Source: Linnemannia schmuckeri (taxonomy: Eukaryota; Mortierellomycota; Mortierellomycetes; Mortierellales; Mortierellaceae). Taken from it: a DNA stretch of 64,000 bases. Shown here piece after piece: positions 11,013-21,373 of the stretch. The stretch is from positions 868,001 to 932,000 of the forward strand of contig JANATG010000004.1 in assembly GCA_029449235.1 (NCBI GenBank). The letters run 5' to 3'. Below the pieces are notes generated by a model. That model searched no databases. It had not been told where the DNA came from and worked only from the letters and a program-made list of their open reading frames with translations. Position 1 is the stretch's first letter. Each line of letters opens with the position of its first letter. The position numbers were made by a program, and so were the translations under genes.

Positions 11013-12632
11013 CTACTCCTTTATTTGCTCACGCAGCATCTGCAACTGTGTCTCTTGCTCCGTTCGAAGTCGATCCAGCTCCTCCTGGTGCTTCCGGAAC
11101 TGCTCCTCGTACTCTGCCTTCATCTGTGCAATGTACTGTCGCAAACTCTGCTGTCCACCTTCGTCTGTCTCTCCTTCCTCCTCATTACTACTGCCACTAT
11201 TCCTCTTCCTTTCTTGGATCACTCTTTGGCTATGTCTTCCTCCTCCACCGCCACCTCCTTCTTCGCCGTCATCGTCACAGATGCCCCAGTCCTGCGGATC
11301 CCTGACAGCACCAACAGGCCCGCTCACAATAATACCTCCGCTACTGTTGCCTCCTTTAGGCTGATAGGGCTGCTGCTGTTGTAACCACTGCTGTCGCTGC
11401 TCCTGATCGTTCTGCTGCCAGATCTGACGGTCTTCTTGTGTGGGCGCATGAGGAGCCGATATAAACGACAATGGGTTCTCGCGCTGGTGCTGCTGTTGCA
11501 GTTCCTGGAGCTCCCTAATTTGTCGACGTTGTAGCATAAGCAAGTGTTCCAGTTGCTCTTGGCGGCGGTGGTCCTGTGGGCTGCGAGTGGAGCTGCGTTT
11601 GAGTAGTGTCGATGCTGCTGCTACTTCTGCTGCTACTTCTGCTGCTGAGAGTGCTGACACCAAGGATGCGAAGGGTGGTGGTGGTGATAATGATGACGAT
11701 AGTCCTTGTGGTGGGGGCCTGTAGACTGCAGTGTCGTTCGGGAGACTCTGAGGCCGGACCTTGATTGAGCGCATGTCCTCTTCCATCATCTCTGATCGGA
11801 TGTTCTGAGGCCCACGGCTGATGCTGTTACTGTTGTGGAGATTGGTGTTGGTGTATTGGTAGTAGTAGGCGTCGCTATGACCGTACCCGTTCCCACCGTA
11901 GTAGCTATGAGTCGGCGAGGGCGAGCCACTATTTCCAGGGTGATGTGCCTGGTGTAGCCCCTTCTCGTTGACGTCCCACTTCTTGGACCCGTCGTACCCA
12001 TACCGACCTTGATTCTTCACCTTCTGCCGACGAAAGAACCAAAGGGCCAGGATTGTCACAATGCTCAATACAGCAGCTGCCGAACCGATAATGGCCCCGT
12101 TGGAATACTTTTCTGACTTGTTGCTGTCTATGGAGGGATCAAAAGTAGGTGATGGCGATGTTGTTGTCGAGGTTGCCAAATTTGTCAAGGTTGTCGTTGT
12201 TGTTGTTGGCGTTGTTGTTGTTGGCGTTGATGGCCCTGTCCAAGGGCTTGGTGTGGTATTATTGATGGACCTTAAAGGCGAGCTCGTTGGTTTTGGATGT
12301 TCCGGCGAGGAGTCGGTTGGATAGGGTTGGGGTGGGGTAGTAGTGGGCCAACTTGAAAGAGTTGTGTCCCAGCCGGAGAAGGTGGAGCCGTTTGAGGTAG
12401 AGGGAGAAGATGTGCTACGAAACCTTTGTGGAGTAGTGGTGGTGGATTCTGCCCTTGGTCTGATAACGAGGTTGTCTGTTCGTGGCACCGGTGAAATTGT
12501 TGTTCTTGTTGGTGACAATTCTACAGCGTTGATTGAATGTGCTCCCGCTGCTGCTGCTGCTCGTGGTGAGATTAGTGATGGATGCTGTTGCCATTGACGG
12601 GGCACAAGGCCAAAGATGTCTGGTAGACTCAT
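11013..12632 (-). CDS. Single-pass membrane protein, Ser/Thr-rich ectodomain and coiled-coil tail
   Basis: Intronless, 539 residues, ATG at 12632. The N-terminal about 178 residues are rich in Ser, Thr and Pro (long TTTTTPTTTT runs), a mucin-like ectodomain probably heavily O-glycosylated. No cleavable signal peptide is obvious, so the membrane span at about 179-200 (GAIIGSAAAVLSIVTILALW, then RRQK) may act as a reverse signal anchor. The tail carries RGPQ (about 273), RPPPQG, RSPQDH (about 350), a first coiled coil at about 356-383 (EQLEHLLML...IRELQ), the PHAP motif, RDPQDW (about 444), a Gly tract and a second acidic/basic coiled coil at about 495-538. Paralogs lie at 13847-15178 and 28175-29421, with a relic at 16330-17134, all on the same strand. 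The tail motifs RGPQ and C-terminal coil recur in the kelch membrane genes. Sensor or scaffold role is inference; no known domain was recognised. Confidence 0.8.
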   Translation of the reverse strand: MSLPDIFGLVPRQWQQHPSLISPRAAAAAGAHSINAVELSPTRTTISPVPRTDNLVIRPRAESTTTTPQRFRSTSSPSTSNGSTFSGWDTTLSSWPTTTPPQPYPTDSSPEHPKPTSSPLRSINNTTPSPWTGPSTPTTTTPTTTTTTLTNLATSTTTSPSPTFDPSIDSNKSEKYSNGAIIGSAAAVLSIVTILALWFFRRQKVKNQGRYGYDGSKKWDVNEKGLHQAHHPGNSGSPSPTHSYYGGNGYGHSDAYYYQYTNTNLHNSNSISRGPQNIRSEMMEEDMRSIKVRPQSLPNDTAVYRPPPQGLSSSLSPPPPFASLVSALSAAEVAAEVAAASTLLKRSSTRSPQDHRRQEQLEHLLMLQRRQIRELQELQQQHQRENPLSFISAPHAPTQEDRQIWQQNDQEQRQQWLQQQQPYQPKGGNSSGGIIVSGPVGAVRDPQDWGICDDDGEEGGGGGGGRHSQRVIQERKRNSGSSNEEEGETDEGGQQSLRQYIAQMKAEYEEQFRKHQEELDRLRTEQETQLQMLREQIKE

Positions 12633-13846
12633 ATCGGGTAAGTCGCGCTTTTGTTGCTGAGGTGGTAGGACAAGTAGGGGAAAAGGGGTGATGAAGGAGT
12701 ATGTACAAGGAGTGAGTGAGCGACTACAGAAGACAAGGAGGAGAAGGGTTGCTGGAGAGCAAAAGGGTCTATGTCGATCTTGTTGTTGATGTGTTGTGAG
12801 TGAGCCGCATTGAGTAGTACCAGGGAGTTGTATAAGAGGGAGAAGAGGTTGTTTTGTGTGTGAAGAATTCAGCTGCAGATGGGAAAAGGGGGTAAGAAGT
12901 GAAGGGCAGGAGGTAAAGGCTGTGAAGAATTAAAAGACGACAAAAAAGTGAGAGGAAAGTAACAAAAAAAAAAGAGACAGGAGACGAGTTAACAGTCAAG
13001 AAGTGCATGCTATGTAGACCCAATTGAGAATGAGTAGACATCGAATGAGGTGGGTGTCCAGAGAGATACAAACGAAGTTGGGTTACGGAGTGGGGTCCCA
13101 ATGATCGATGTAGGGATGCAGGTGGGCGCAAGTTGAATGTTGAAATTGCGATTTCATATTTTTTTTTTCCATTTTATGTTCCCGCTGGTTGGACTCTCCA
13201 TTTTCTATTTTTTCCCGCCAGGTTGGTACTCTTCCGCATAATAGTGGGTCATGATTTGTGCACACAAAACATGCATGAGCCCATATTTTTTTTTTCTTTC
13301 AAGGACGGGATGGCAAAGGGAAGATGACGGATATGCAACTCTTCATGGGGAGATCCTGCTCCCTCTTTTTTCTTTTTTCACACTCTCAATTAGCCCATGG
13401 ACGCTGTGAAGAAGTACTTTACTTGCTTTGACCAGGCAGATTCTGTCGTCCTGCATTACTCGTTTTTGAGAAGGTCTTTGTAATGTTTCTGTCTTGGGAT
13501 GAAAAATTAAAAGATGGCATATGGGCTGTTGTTTTTTGTTCTTCTTCCTCCCAGGTCAATAAAAAAAAAAAAGACAAAAAATATCGCACATAATGTGGCG
13601 ATGAAGGTCTGTTATTGGGACATAAACACAACAATCGAACCCTATTAACAAAAAACCACAACAGACACATCCACATGGGAAATGTCAAAAACTTCCTGTC
13701 CCCCCAATCCTTAATCAACAAAAGATCACCGCCTCCTGCATATGCGTTTCTTTCATTTCGTGAATAAACATACATAAACAACTGACCTGACACCGCTATC
13801 CTCTTCTCCCTTTTTTGATCTTTATTTCTTAATTTCATTTCTCCGA
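12633..13846. other. Intergenic between two tandem membrane-protein genes
   Basis: Holds the G/A-rich promoter side of the downstream minus-strand gene (12640-13050; C/T-rich on the coding strand) and the 3' flank of the upstream one (13400-13846). Several short open frames here are low-complexity and not supported. Confidence 0.4.
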
Positions 13847-15178
13847 CTACACAGACTCGATACAATCTTTTTCGTCATTATCGTCAGCCTCAGAGGAGCC
13901 ATGCAAAATCTCGCTCTCGACGATCCGGAACTGCCGCTCATAATGAGCATTGATCTTTTCGAAACAGTCTACGAGCATTAACCGCTCCTCTGGCCGCAAC
14001 TCTTCTGAGATCATCATGCTCTGCTCCGATGACGGAGACGACGACGACGATTCAAACGGCCAAGCACTGCCCCGACTAGACGATCCATCGGTCATGTGAC
14101 TGGGTCGACCCAATGCTTGTAGGGAGGTGTTGAGAAGCGGAGGGGGAGGAGGGTACGGAATGGCTTCAGGGCCTCGCACGACGTCGTCTGGTTGAACCGT
14201 TGGGCTGTCGATTCCCTGCGGGCTTTGACCTTGTGTACGTACTAAAAGTGACGATGACCCTCTACGACTGCTATGACGTCTGGATCTGAACGACGACAAT
14301 CGACTCTTCCAGCTCTGGCCTACTCTCCAACCTCGTTTTTTCCTACTACTCTCTTCATATCCGCCAACATTGTCTTCATCATCGACAACTACGACAGCAT
14401 GAGGAGAGAGGAGCTGAGTATTGTCTAACATATGTCTCTGCAGCAACGCCTGTAACTCCTCCATTTGCTGTCGGTGCAGCTTCATCACCCGCTCCAGCTG
14501 TTCTTGCTTCAAATGGTCTTGCGGACTACGACTCTTGGGCTGCTGATATGATTCTGCCTTCCAACCTGCAGGAACACCACCACCAACACCATCAGCAACT
14601 GCCTTCTTTTCGATCTGGTCAATCCCGATGACGATGCTCTGTGGACTCCGTGTATACCCTGGTGGAGGGGAAGGGGCTGACGGAGAGTGAAGGATCGATC
14701 GGTAAAGTAATGTCTGGTTGTTGTCGGTGGACTGGACTGCACCTATTCGTGCGGGGGGGCTACCTTTTTCTTCGAGGTACTTTATTGAACCACTGCTGCT
14801 GCTGGAGTCGTTGTCGTCGTTGGGGTTGATGGCATTGAGTTTGGCGAGGGCTTGAGCTTCTCTGAAGCGGACGACTGCTTTGACTTGGTAAGTGATGAAG
14901 AGGGCGAGGCAGAGGAAGATCAATATTGTGCCTGCGACTGCGCCGAGGACGGGTATAGCGACTTCTGTTGCTGAGAGCATCTTGGAATCGGAGGGTTGAG
15001 GCGCTTGGTCTGCAGTAAGGGATGGTGGCGTTGTGATGGGGCTGGTGGTGTTCATTACTGGTTGTGTAGTGGATATGCTGGTTGGAGAAGGATTAAATGG
15101 TGAGGCGCTGAAGGAGAATGTTATTGATGATGTTATTGATGGTGCTGGAGACAGCTGTCGAGGGTGGAGCCGTTGCAT
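13847..15178 (-). CDS. Single-pass membrane protein with PPxY motif and coiled coils
   Basis: Intronless, 443 residues, ATG at 15178. The Ser/Thr/Pro-rich N-terminus (about 70 residues) is followed by a membrane span at about 73-97 (VAIPVLGAVAGTILIFLCLA), then a basic juxtamembrane coil (FREAQALAKLNA). The tail has KGSPP (about 138), a PPGY motif (172-175; PPxY class), RSPQ twice (about 177 and 217, the latter RSPQDH), a coiled coil at about 223-249 (EQLERVMKLHRQQMEELQ), an SPHA motif, a Ser/Arg-rich stretch, RGPE (about 335), a polyproline run and a terminal coil at about 395-425. It aligns by eye to the 539-residue gene just downstream on the same strand in the RSPQDH plus coil block. Lack of introns contrasts with the kelch genes. 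PPxY motifs are known ligands of WW domains such as those of Nedd4/Rsp5 ligases; use here is inferred. Confidence 0.8.
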   Translation of the reverse strand: MQRLHPRQLSPAPSITSSITFSFSASPFNPSPTSISTTQPVMNTTSPITTPPSLTADQAPQPSDSKMLSATEVAIPVLGAVAGTILIFLCLALFITYQVKAVVRFREAQALAKLNAINPNDDNDSSSSSGSIKYLEEKGSPPARIGAVQSTDNNQTLLYRSILHSPSAPSPPPGYTRSPQSIVIGIDQIEKKAVADGVGGGVPAGWKAESYQQPKSRSPQDHLKQEQLERVMKLHRQQMEELQALLQRHMLDNTQLLSPHAVVVVDDEDNVGGYEESSRKKRGWRVGQSWKSRLSSFRSRRHSSRRGSSSLLVRTQGQSPQGIDSPTVQPDDVVRGPEAIPYPPPPPLLNTSLQALGRPSHMTDGSSSRGSAWPFESSSSSPSSEQSMMISEELRPEERLMLVDCFEKINAHYERQFRIVESEILHGSSEADDNDEKDCIESV

Positions 15179-16329
15179 TATTTGATGGCTGTTGTTTGTT
15201 GCTGGCTGCTCTTGAGGTAAGAGTCGTTGTTTTTGTCAAAAGTAGATTGCGTGGGAGTGGGAATGTGGAAGTAAAATGGGCGTATTCTGTTATGGTTTGG
15301 GGGTGAAGAAGGAGGAAGATAAGAAAGGAAGAAAGAAGGGATGTCGAAGTGAGTGTGCGAATGTTGTGAGAAAGAAAGGGTGAAGTCGATTACGTGGGTA
15401 TGTGGTACAATCAGTAGGAGATCACAAAAAACCAGGCGAGCGCGAATCGTGCCAAGAGACGTGGGAGGAAGTTTAACAGACCAGCGAGGGACTACGCATT
15501 GAACTTTGTCGGATCAGGATCAGATATGAAAGAGAGGAAAAAAACGAGGGGGTGAGGAGAGAAGATATCAACGGTATTTATACGCAGTTCATGAGACCGT
15601 CAGTGGGCTGGAGGACAGATGTGGGTGTTACTAATGGGTTAGCGCGAAAAGATGAGCTCCAGGTGAAGAAAAAGAGCGATAGATTTTCGTCCCTAGTAGT
15701 ACTGCTGGATGGATACAGAGAGACTAATCCAAGCCACGTACAATGGCCAATCCCCCTCTCGATCATGGTTATTTGGCCTCTCTGCCCTTGCTCTTCTCTT
15801 TCGATCATGGCCCCTTTTTTCCCTTGAGCGTTTTTTAATACAACCAAGCTCAAGAACAAGGGCTGAGATGAAATGAATCTCGGAATTTTTTTTTGTTTGT
15901 TTCTCGCCACCGAAAAATTAAATTTCCTCGTTTTTCTTTCCTTTGTGCAAAAAAAAAAAAAAACTTTCCTTTGTGCTCACTCCCCGTGTTTTTCCCACAA
16001 GCCCCTCTATTTGTCATCTTGTCCACACCTATCGCGAACGTTCTATTCTTCCCTTTTCCGACCTGCCGTTATGCCCCTCCTTACACGTAAGAGTTTAACC
16101 TACAGAACATGTTTCGACAACACTGTCCACTGGAATGTCTATCCTACCCCTGTTTCCTCCTTTTTCTCCTTTGCTGGCTCCATCATCATTGACGACTGCG
16201 CAAGGATAGAAATAAGCGAGGCATTTTTTCCCCTTCTTTTTACAATCTCGGAGCGTGTCCATGCAATTCGATGTTGGCGGAGAGGCGGTTCTTATTAATC
16301 AAATGCTTATTTTTATCTACAATCCAACG
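15179..16329. other. Promoter region of the 443-residue gene and spacer
   Basis: No supported gene. 15180-15560 is G/A-rich (C/T-rich on the minus strand), the leader type seen before other membrane genes here. The remainder has A and T tracts (A-run at 15950-15963) and short unsupported frames. Confidence 0.4.
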
Positions 16330-17134
16330 TTTCTAGCCGAGCGCAGGCTCCGCATCCTATTTCGGTTCAACAACAACACCCACTGACGTCGCATCCTCAT
16401 TCACTGCCACTGGCACCGCACGCATGACATTCGCATCACCATTCCTCATAGTCTCGCCAACTTCAAATAGACCGTCTCGATCTTTCCATTACCCTTCTAT
16501 CACCAGCAGCAGCACCTCGATTACGGATCCGATGATGGCGCCACTGGAGGGTCCTGATTCTCCGACGTTTAAGGCGTTGCTATTGCCATTGGGTTTGCCG
16601 GGCAATGAAAGGCCGGTCTGATTAGATAAATTTCCCCTAGTTCCCAAAGGATGCTCTAGCCCTGTCGCGACTCCTCCATTATCGGCGCCATAGAGGTTAT
16701 TTTAAATTTTTTTTTAAAAAGAATTAATAACGGGATCATTTCACAAACCCAGTAGTTATGAACTGTTGAGTTTGCGAACTGTTGCCAAAATGTGACCGAA
16801 AATCTCGCTTACTTGTACTCTCAATTAATAGACGAGCCAGACAGACTCATTGCCAACAAACAGCACATTAGTAATTTATTGAATAGAATTTTTCTTGGTA
16901 GCTCTGATCTTCTGGATAAAAGCGTTGAGAGTCATCTTCTACCTACACTCAAATCAAATACACATGATTATGGCTGTGTGAGGGTCTTGAGGGGAGTTGC
17001 CCTTGGTTGGCCGAGGCGTTGGCGGCAGTGCCAGGTGTGACAGGGTCACTAGTCGAGGAAGAAGGAGAAGGGAAAGTGGAGTTCTCCTCTACAACCCCTG
17101 TATTCAAAGGTGTGTCTCCAGGATCGACGGACAT
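16330..17134 (-). pseudogene. Relic of the Ser/Thr-rich single-pass membrane protein family
   Basis: Minus-strand reading gives an N-terminal Ser/Thr/Pro stretch (VVEENSTFPSPSSSTSDPVT, 17134-16975). After an interruption it gives ESGPSSGAIIGSVIEVLLLV (about 16555-16500), which matches the start of the membrane span GAIIGSAAAVLS of the 539-residue gene. The span is then cut by a stop. About 275 bases between the two parts look inserted. No coiled-coil tail remains. Confidence 0.45.
16700..16975 (+). other. Inserted segment with a protein-like open frame, unidentified
   Basis: Between the two halves of the membrane-protein relic lies AT-richer sequence with an uninterrupted plus-strand frame reading, from an internal ATG-less context, NVTENLAYLYSQLIDEPDRL and on to SSDLLDKSVESHLLPTL. 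Composition is amphipathic and protein-like, unlike the surrounding low-complexity frames, but no family was recognised and the ends are not flanked by clear repeats. It could be a fragment of a captured host gene or of a transposon. Confidence 0.3.
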
Positions 17135-17177
17135 AACTCAGATAGCAGGCAGACGAGGAAAAAAAGGATATGTAAGC

Positions 17178-17238
17178 GTGTATGTGTATATATATGTGTG
17201 TGTGTATGTGTGTGTGTGTGTGCGTGTGTGTTGTGTGT
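17178..17238 (+). repeat. (TG)n microsatellite
   Basis: Imperfect TG/TA dinucleotide tract of about 60 bp within the spacer after the membrane-protein relic. Confidence 0.9.
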
Positions 17239-17618
17239 CCCTTCTCAATATCGCAATAAAAACGGTGACTCCCAAGCCCTGCTCATATCGTGGAAGAAGG
17301 TGATTTATGTCAATAGCTACTCTCTAAAGACTGGAAACTACTACTGCTGCTAATGGTCAAAAAGGTACAGTGCTTACCTGCTCGTATTGTGGAAGATGGT
17401 GCTTTTCCAGACACTCGCGTAAAATAGTCAAAGTGGCTATTAGAAGCTAAGCCACTCAAAATCGCCACAGCTGGTTATTCAATGTAATAAGAAATAAAGA
17501 CAAAAGGTCGTGCGTTCATCTCCAAACGACCTCCTCCCCTCCAACCCAAAAATCACGCACCGACCAAGAAAAACTAGAGATGTACCCGGTGCAAAGCCCC
17601 GGGAGCGCCTCTTCATTC

Positions 17619-17653
17619 TTTAATAACTCAGAACTCGTTTCTGAGTTATTAAA
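17619..17653. repeat. Perfect 15-bp inverted repeat (hairpin)
   Basis: TTTAATAACTCAGAA at 17619-17633 is exactly complementary to 17639-17653, with a 5-nt loop. No coding context surrounds it. It could be a transcription-related hairpin or a small transposon footprint. Confidence 0.75.
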
Positions 17654-17753
17654 AAGCCTAAAAAAGCCCTCAAAGACCTCAAGACGCCAGCAAGTGATAC
17701 GTGTATGAGGGCCAAGTGTTTTCACAGCACCACGGCATGCAACTTTCCCCTTG

Positions 17754-17813
17754 GTCGTCCATGTTTGAGCAAGCTACGCCAGCGTTATGAGACTTGAACA
17801 GGCTACGACAGCA
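17754..17813 (+). repeat. Two imperfect direct copies of a 29-bp unit
   Basis: Two adjacent copies (gagcaagctacgccagcg and gaacaggctacgacagca cores, each ending tgaga) form a short tandem duplication. No function is visible. Confidence 0.6.
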
Positions 17814-18103
17814 TTGTGAGAAGCTCTCTGCTTTTTTTTTCCCTCCCCGTACTTAGAAAAGCTCGATGCACTGAAAACCGAAAGAAGAGTGAGGCTCCTT
17901 TTTGGGGGTTTACGATCGCCTCTGTTGTTCACTTGGTTAATTGGTCCAATAGACCTCACTTTGTGAGGATCTTCGCTGCGCGAAGGAGGATTCGATTCCT
18001 GTATACGTAAAGTGAGTCGAAAGGGAGATTATTAAGTTCTTCATGCATTTCCTCATTCTTTCCCTTTCGTTTTTTTTGACGCATTTTTCTACAGATACGC
18101 TAG

Positions 18104-18174
18104 GCTTGACTCCACCCAGGAGAAGGACATGAGGCAAGCCTCATGCTCGCTTCTCGGGGGAAGTGGAGTCAAGC
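18104..18174. repeat. 71-bp inverted-repeat unit
   Basis: GCTTGACTCCAC (18104-18115) is exactly complementary to 18163-18174, and the next bases continue as an imperfect stem (gagaag against cttctc). A smaller inner palindrome, gaggcaagcctc, lies at the centre. Looks like a mini-MITE or a cruciform-prone footprint. Confidence 0.6.
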
Positions 18175-18578
18175 TTACAGATATGTTCCAACTCCCAAGA
18201 ATCGTGGTCAGTGTACTCGGAACAGAAAAGTATGAGCTTCAAGTACAAAAAAGAAACGAAAAGAAAAGAAAAAAGAAGCCATTTGTCGCAGACAACGCAG
18301 ACTCGCGCGTCAAATGAAGAATAGTCGCGTCGGTGGCTAGCATCAACGCCCCTATTCTTATTTAGTATGAAAGACAGTAGATGTTGTTTGTTACAGAGTT
18401 TTCTTGAAATACACCTCTCATTATCACTTCCTTCCAACTCCCATCCGCAACTTTTCCATGCCATTCTGCTCATTGGACCAAACCCTGATATAATCCGCTC
18501 CCGACATCCCACTTCGATCTACGACACCGTTGTGTGACAGAGCACCCGGAAGCAAAAAAAGGCATGAACAATCAAGAA

Positions 18579-18579
<1 letters not shown>

Positions 18580-18619
<40 letters not shown>
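18580..18619 (+). repeat. 40-base A tract
   Basis: Uninterrupted run of about 40 A. It could be the poly-A end of a retroposed sequence on the plus strand, but no recognisable body precedes it. Confidence 0.85.
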
Positions 18620-18621
<2 letters not shown>

Positions 18622-19164
18622 AAGAAAAAATAAGCCGATGTGTAGCCTGTACAATCGGATAAAAAAAAAACGGTCAGTCGTTTGTGCTTTGACATGATCG
18701 TCAAAGTATGAAAACAAATGAAATAAAAGCATTTACACAGTCAGAAAAAAGCCCAAGGGAGGCATTTGAGAGTAAAAGGAGACTACATACCAAAATCTTT
18801 CAAGTACAATCCATCAGTCGTAATCCGGTCCACAACCTGGCTCTGCGCAACAATTGCCGCTGCTTTTCATGGCTCCAACGGAAGACTCCTCACAGCTTCA
18901 ACGGAAGACAAAAAAAATAAGGACTGAAATGGTGGTTACTGTTACGCTTAATTAAAACAGAGTATTACACATATCCTATGCAGAGTTGGTGGCTGAGTTC
19001 AATTCCCGGATTGACCGCCACGTTTTGACTTAGTTAGCTACTAAGCTTAGAGAGAGAAGAGAAGAGATGGCATATTATGCGCCAATGACTGCTCTTTTTG
19101 CACTCATCGTCTTGCACATCCTTAGCTCTTTCTTTTCCCATTCCTCCTTCATTATCGCATCATC
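18620..19164. other. Spacer before the F-box/LRR gene
   Basis: AT-rich, no gene recognised. A box like a tRNA T-arm (gttcaattcccgg at about 18998) occurs without a cloverleaf. Confidence 0.35.
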
Positions 19165-19227
19165 TTGCGATTCATCAGCACTCTCTTCGTCATCATCCCC
19201 ATCACGCTCTTCACCGCTGCGACTAAG

Positions 19228-20456
19228 ATGTTCCGGACACATCCCCTCGATCTGCATGAGATTCGCTCAAGAATTGCCAGTAGCCTTGGCCTTAAAGACC
19301 TCGCGTCCTGTGCGCGTGTCAGTCAGGACTGGAACGACTTATTTACACCGCCACTCTACAACTCTGTCGTCTTGTCGAAACATGGCCTCAGCATGGAATC
19401 TTTCGAGAGAAACAAGCACCTTATACAACACCTGGCGATTTATGAAAAACTATCATCAACATCTGAACGAGACGACGTAGTTTCTAGCGTTATGGCCAAC
19501 TCGATTCTGATTAGTTTGAAATTTGTGAACACTCGATTGGAGACATCGGAGTTCACGCACTGTCAGACGCACTCAAGACCAATTCGACTCTGTCCACTTT
19601 GAACTTGAGGCACAACTCGATCAGAGACAATGGAGCTCGGGCGCTGTCTGAGGCACTCAAGACCAACTCGACTTTGACCGCTTTGAACTTATCATACAAC
19701 TCGATCGGACCCAATGGAGCTCAGGCGCTGGCTGAAGCACTCAGGATCAACTTGACTCTGGCTACATTGAATTTGCGCAACAACTCGATCGGACCCAACG
19801 GAGCTCAGGCGCTGTCTGAGGCACTCAAGGCTAACTCGACTCTGACCACTTTCGACTTGTGTAGTAACTCGATCGGAGAGAACGGAGCTGTTGCGCTGTC
19901 TGAGGCACTCAAGACCAATACGACTCTCATCACTTTGAACTTAATGGGCAACTCGATCGGAGACAATGGAGCTCAGGCGCTGTTTGTGGCACTCCAGTCC
20001 AGTTCGACTCTGATCACTCTGTACTTGGGGGACAACTCGATCGGAGACAACGGCGCTGCTGTGCTGTTTGAGGCACTCAAGACTAACTCGACTCTGTCCA
20101 CTTTGGACTTGAGGGAGAACTCGATCGCATCCAATGGAGCTCAGGTGCTGTCTGAGGCACTCAAGACCAACTCGACTCTGTCCACATTGAATTTGCGCAA
20201 CAACTCGATCGGAGACAACGGAGCTCAGGCGCTGTCTGAGGCACTCAAGACTAACTCGACTCTGACCACTTTGGATTTGTGGAACTCGATCGGACCCAAT
20301 GGAGCTCAGGCGCTGTCTCAGGCACTCAAGACCAACTCGACTTTAACCACTTTGCACCTTGGGAGCAAATCAATCGAAGACGACGGAGCTTTTGCTGTTG
20401 CACTATCTAAGGCACTTGCACGCAGGGCCAACTCGACTGTCTCCATTTCACGCTGA
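19228..20456 (+). pseudogene. F-box/LRR (ribonuclease-inhibitor-type) protein, one frameshift
   Basis: ATG at 19228 (an in-frame ATG also at 19165) opens an F-box-like domain: LDLHEIRSRIASSLGLKDLA, CARVSQDWNDLF, LYNSVVLSKHG. At about 19530 one base appears missing. The F-box frame runs off into LETSEF, whereas shifting by one base gives SIGDIGVHALSDALKTNSTL and joins directly to the LRR frame. From there about ten 28-residue ribonuclease-inhibitor-type repeats (consensus SIGxNGAQALSEALKTNSTL) run to the stop at 20456. The repeats are nearly identical at DNA level (84-bp units), implying recent expansion. One repeat lacks a residue (LDLWNSIG). Such proteins bind Skp1 via the F-box and substrate via LRRs. 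Whether the lesion is real, a sequencing error or a polymorphism cannot be told; repaired, the gene would be intact. Confidence 0.82.
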
Positions 20457-20628
20457 CACTTCAATATCAACCCCTTAAGTGAATACACCGACCTAAAACT
20501 AAAAGTACTTAATAAAATGCGATTAAAGTTCACCTTCAAACAAAGATCCAGGCGTATTTTATTTTATAAGACCTTGTCAATATTGGTACTTCGCAAAGTA
20601 AATTCCATGCATAGATTGAAGCTCGATG

Positions 20629-20953
20629 CGTTTGATCTTGGAAAAGGTAACCTCTTTTTTTATATGGTGTTGCAAAATAAGGTGGTGGCTAGGCAGCGGT
20701 GGCGATGCCTTAGATTAGCAGTCACATTCTTTGTAGACATAGTATTAGTAGTGTGCCCAGCCCTCTTGTCTGCTTTTTGTCCTTTTACACATCACTTCTT
20801 GGACCAGAGCAGTATTGACAAGAGTCTCGCTGGCGCGCTGCAGTGTATCATTTCGTGTGGTTCTTTAGGACACTATTATCACTACCCCCGTACCAATTGA
20901 GGACTTAACAGCGGTCCTACAACCCTGGTCTTCGATCCTCTCCCTGAGTAACA
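20629..20953 (+). repeat. Left arm of 325-bp inverted repeat
   Basis: Complementary to 21049-21373 over its whole 325 bp with only a handful of differences (for example aggtaacc against agataacc). The arms are separated by a 95-bp spacer (20954-21048). Arm sequence is also present as copy A at 7860-8144. It begins cgtttgatcttgg and ends ctgagtaaca. Confidence 0.92.
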
Positions 20954-21048
20954 ATGGTAAGTTAGTTATGAAGGAATTATTGGCCACCCATGGTTTAGAT
21001 TTGCAAGCCGACTGCGCCTTAAATAATATCTAAATTTTAACTAGTGAA

Positions 21049-21373
21049 TGTTACTCAGAGAGAGGATCGAAGACCAGGGTTGTAGGACCGCTGTTAAGTC
21101 CTCAATTGGTACGGGGGTAGTGATAATAGTGTCCTAAAGAACCACACGAAATGATACACTGCAGCGCGCCAGCGAGACTCTTGTCAATACTGCTCTGGTC
21201 CAAGAAGTGATGTGTAAAAGGACAAAAAGCAGACAAGAGGGCTGGGCACACTACTAATACTATGTCTACAAAGAATGTGACTGCTAATCTAAGGCATCGC
21301 CACCGCTGCCTAGCCACCACCTTATTTTGCAACACCATATAAAAAAAGAGGTTATCTTTTCCAAGATCAAACG
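21049..21373 (-). repeat. Right arm of 325-bp inverted repeat
   Basis: Reverse complement of 20629-20953. Near-identity of the two arms suggests recent formation or continuing gene conversion. It could be a fold-back/MITE-like element with very long terminal repeats, inserted between the LRR gene and the Crypton remnant. No transposase lies in the 95-bp spacer. Confidence 0.92.

Noticed and set aside
17930..18012. tRNA-like stretch with an anticodon-arm-like hairpin (cctc...gagg) and a T-loop-like gattcgattcc
   Set aside because: Acceptor stems do not pair, position 33 would be C and the T-stem is one pair short. A covariance-model search would settle it; I expect no hit.
20517..20900. Open frame through the 325-bp repeat, present in all three copies
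   Set aside because: The C-terminal frame shifts between copies and the start lies outside the repeat in different flanks, so it is not conserved as protein.
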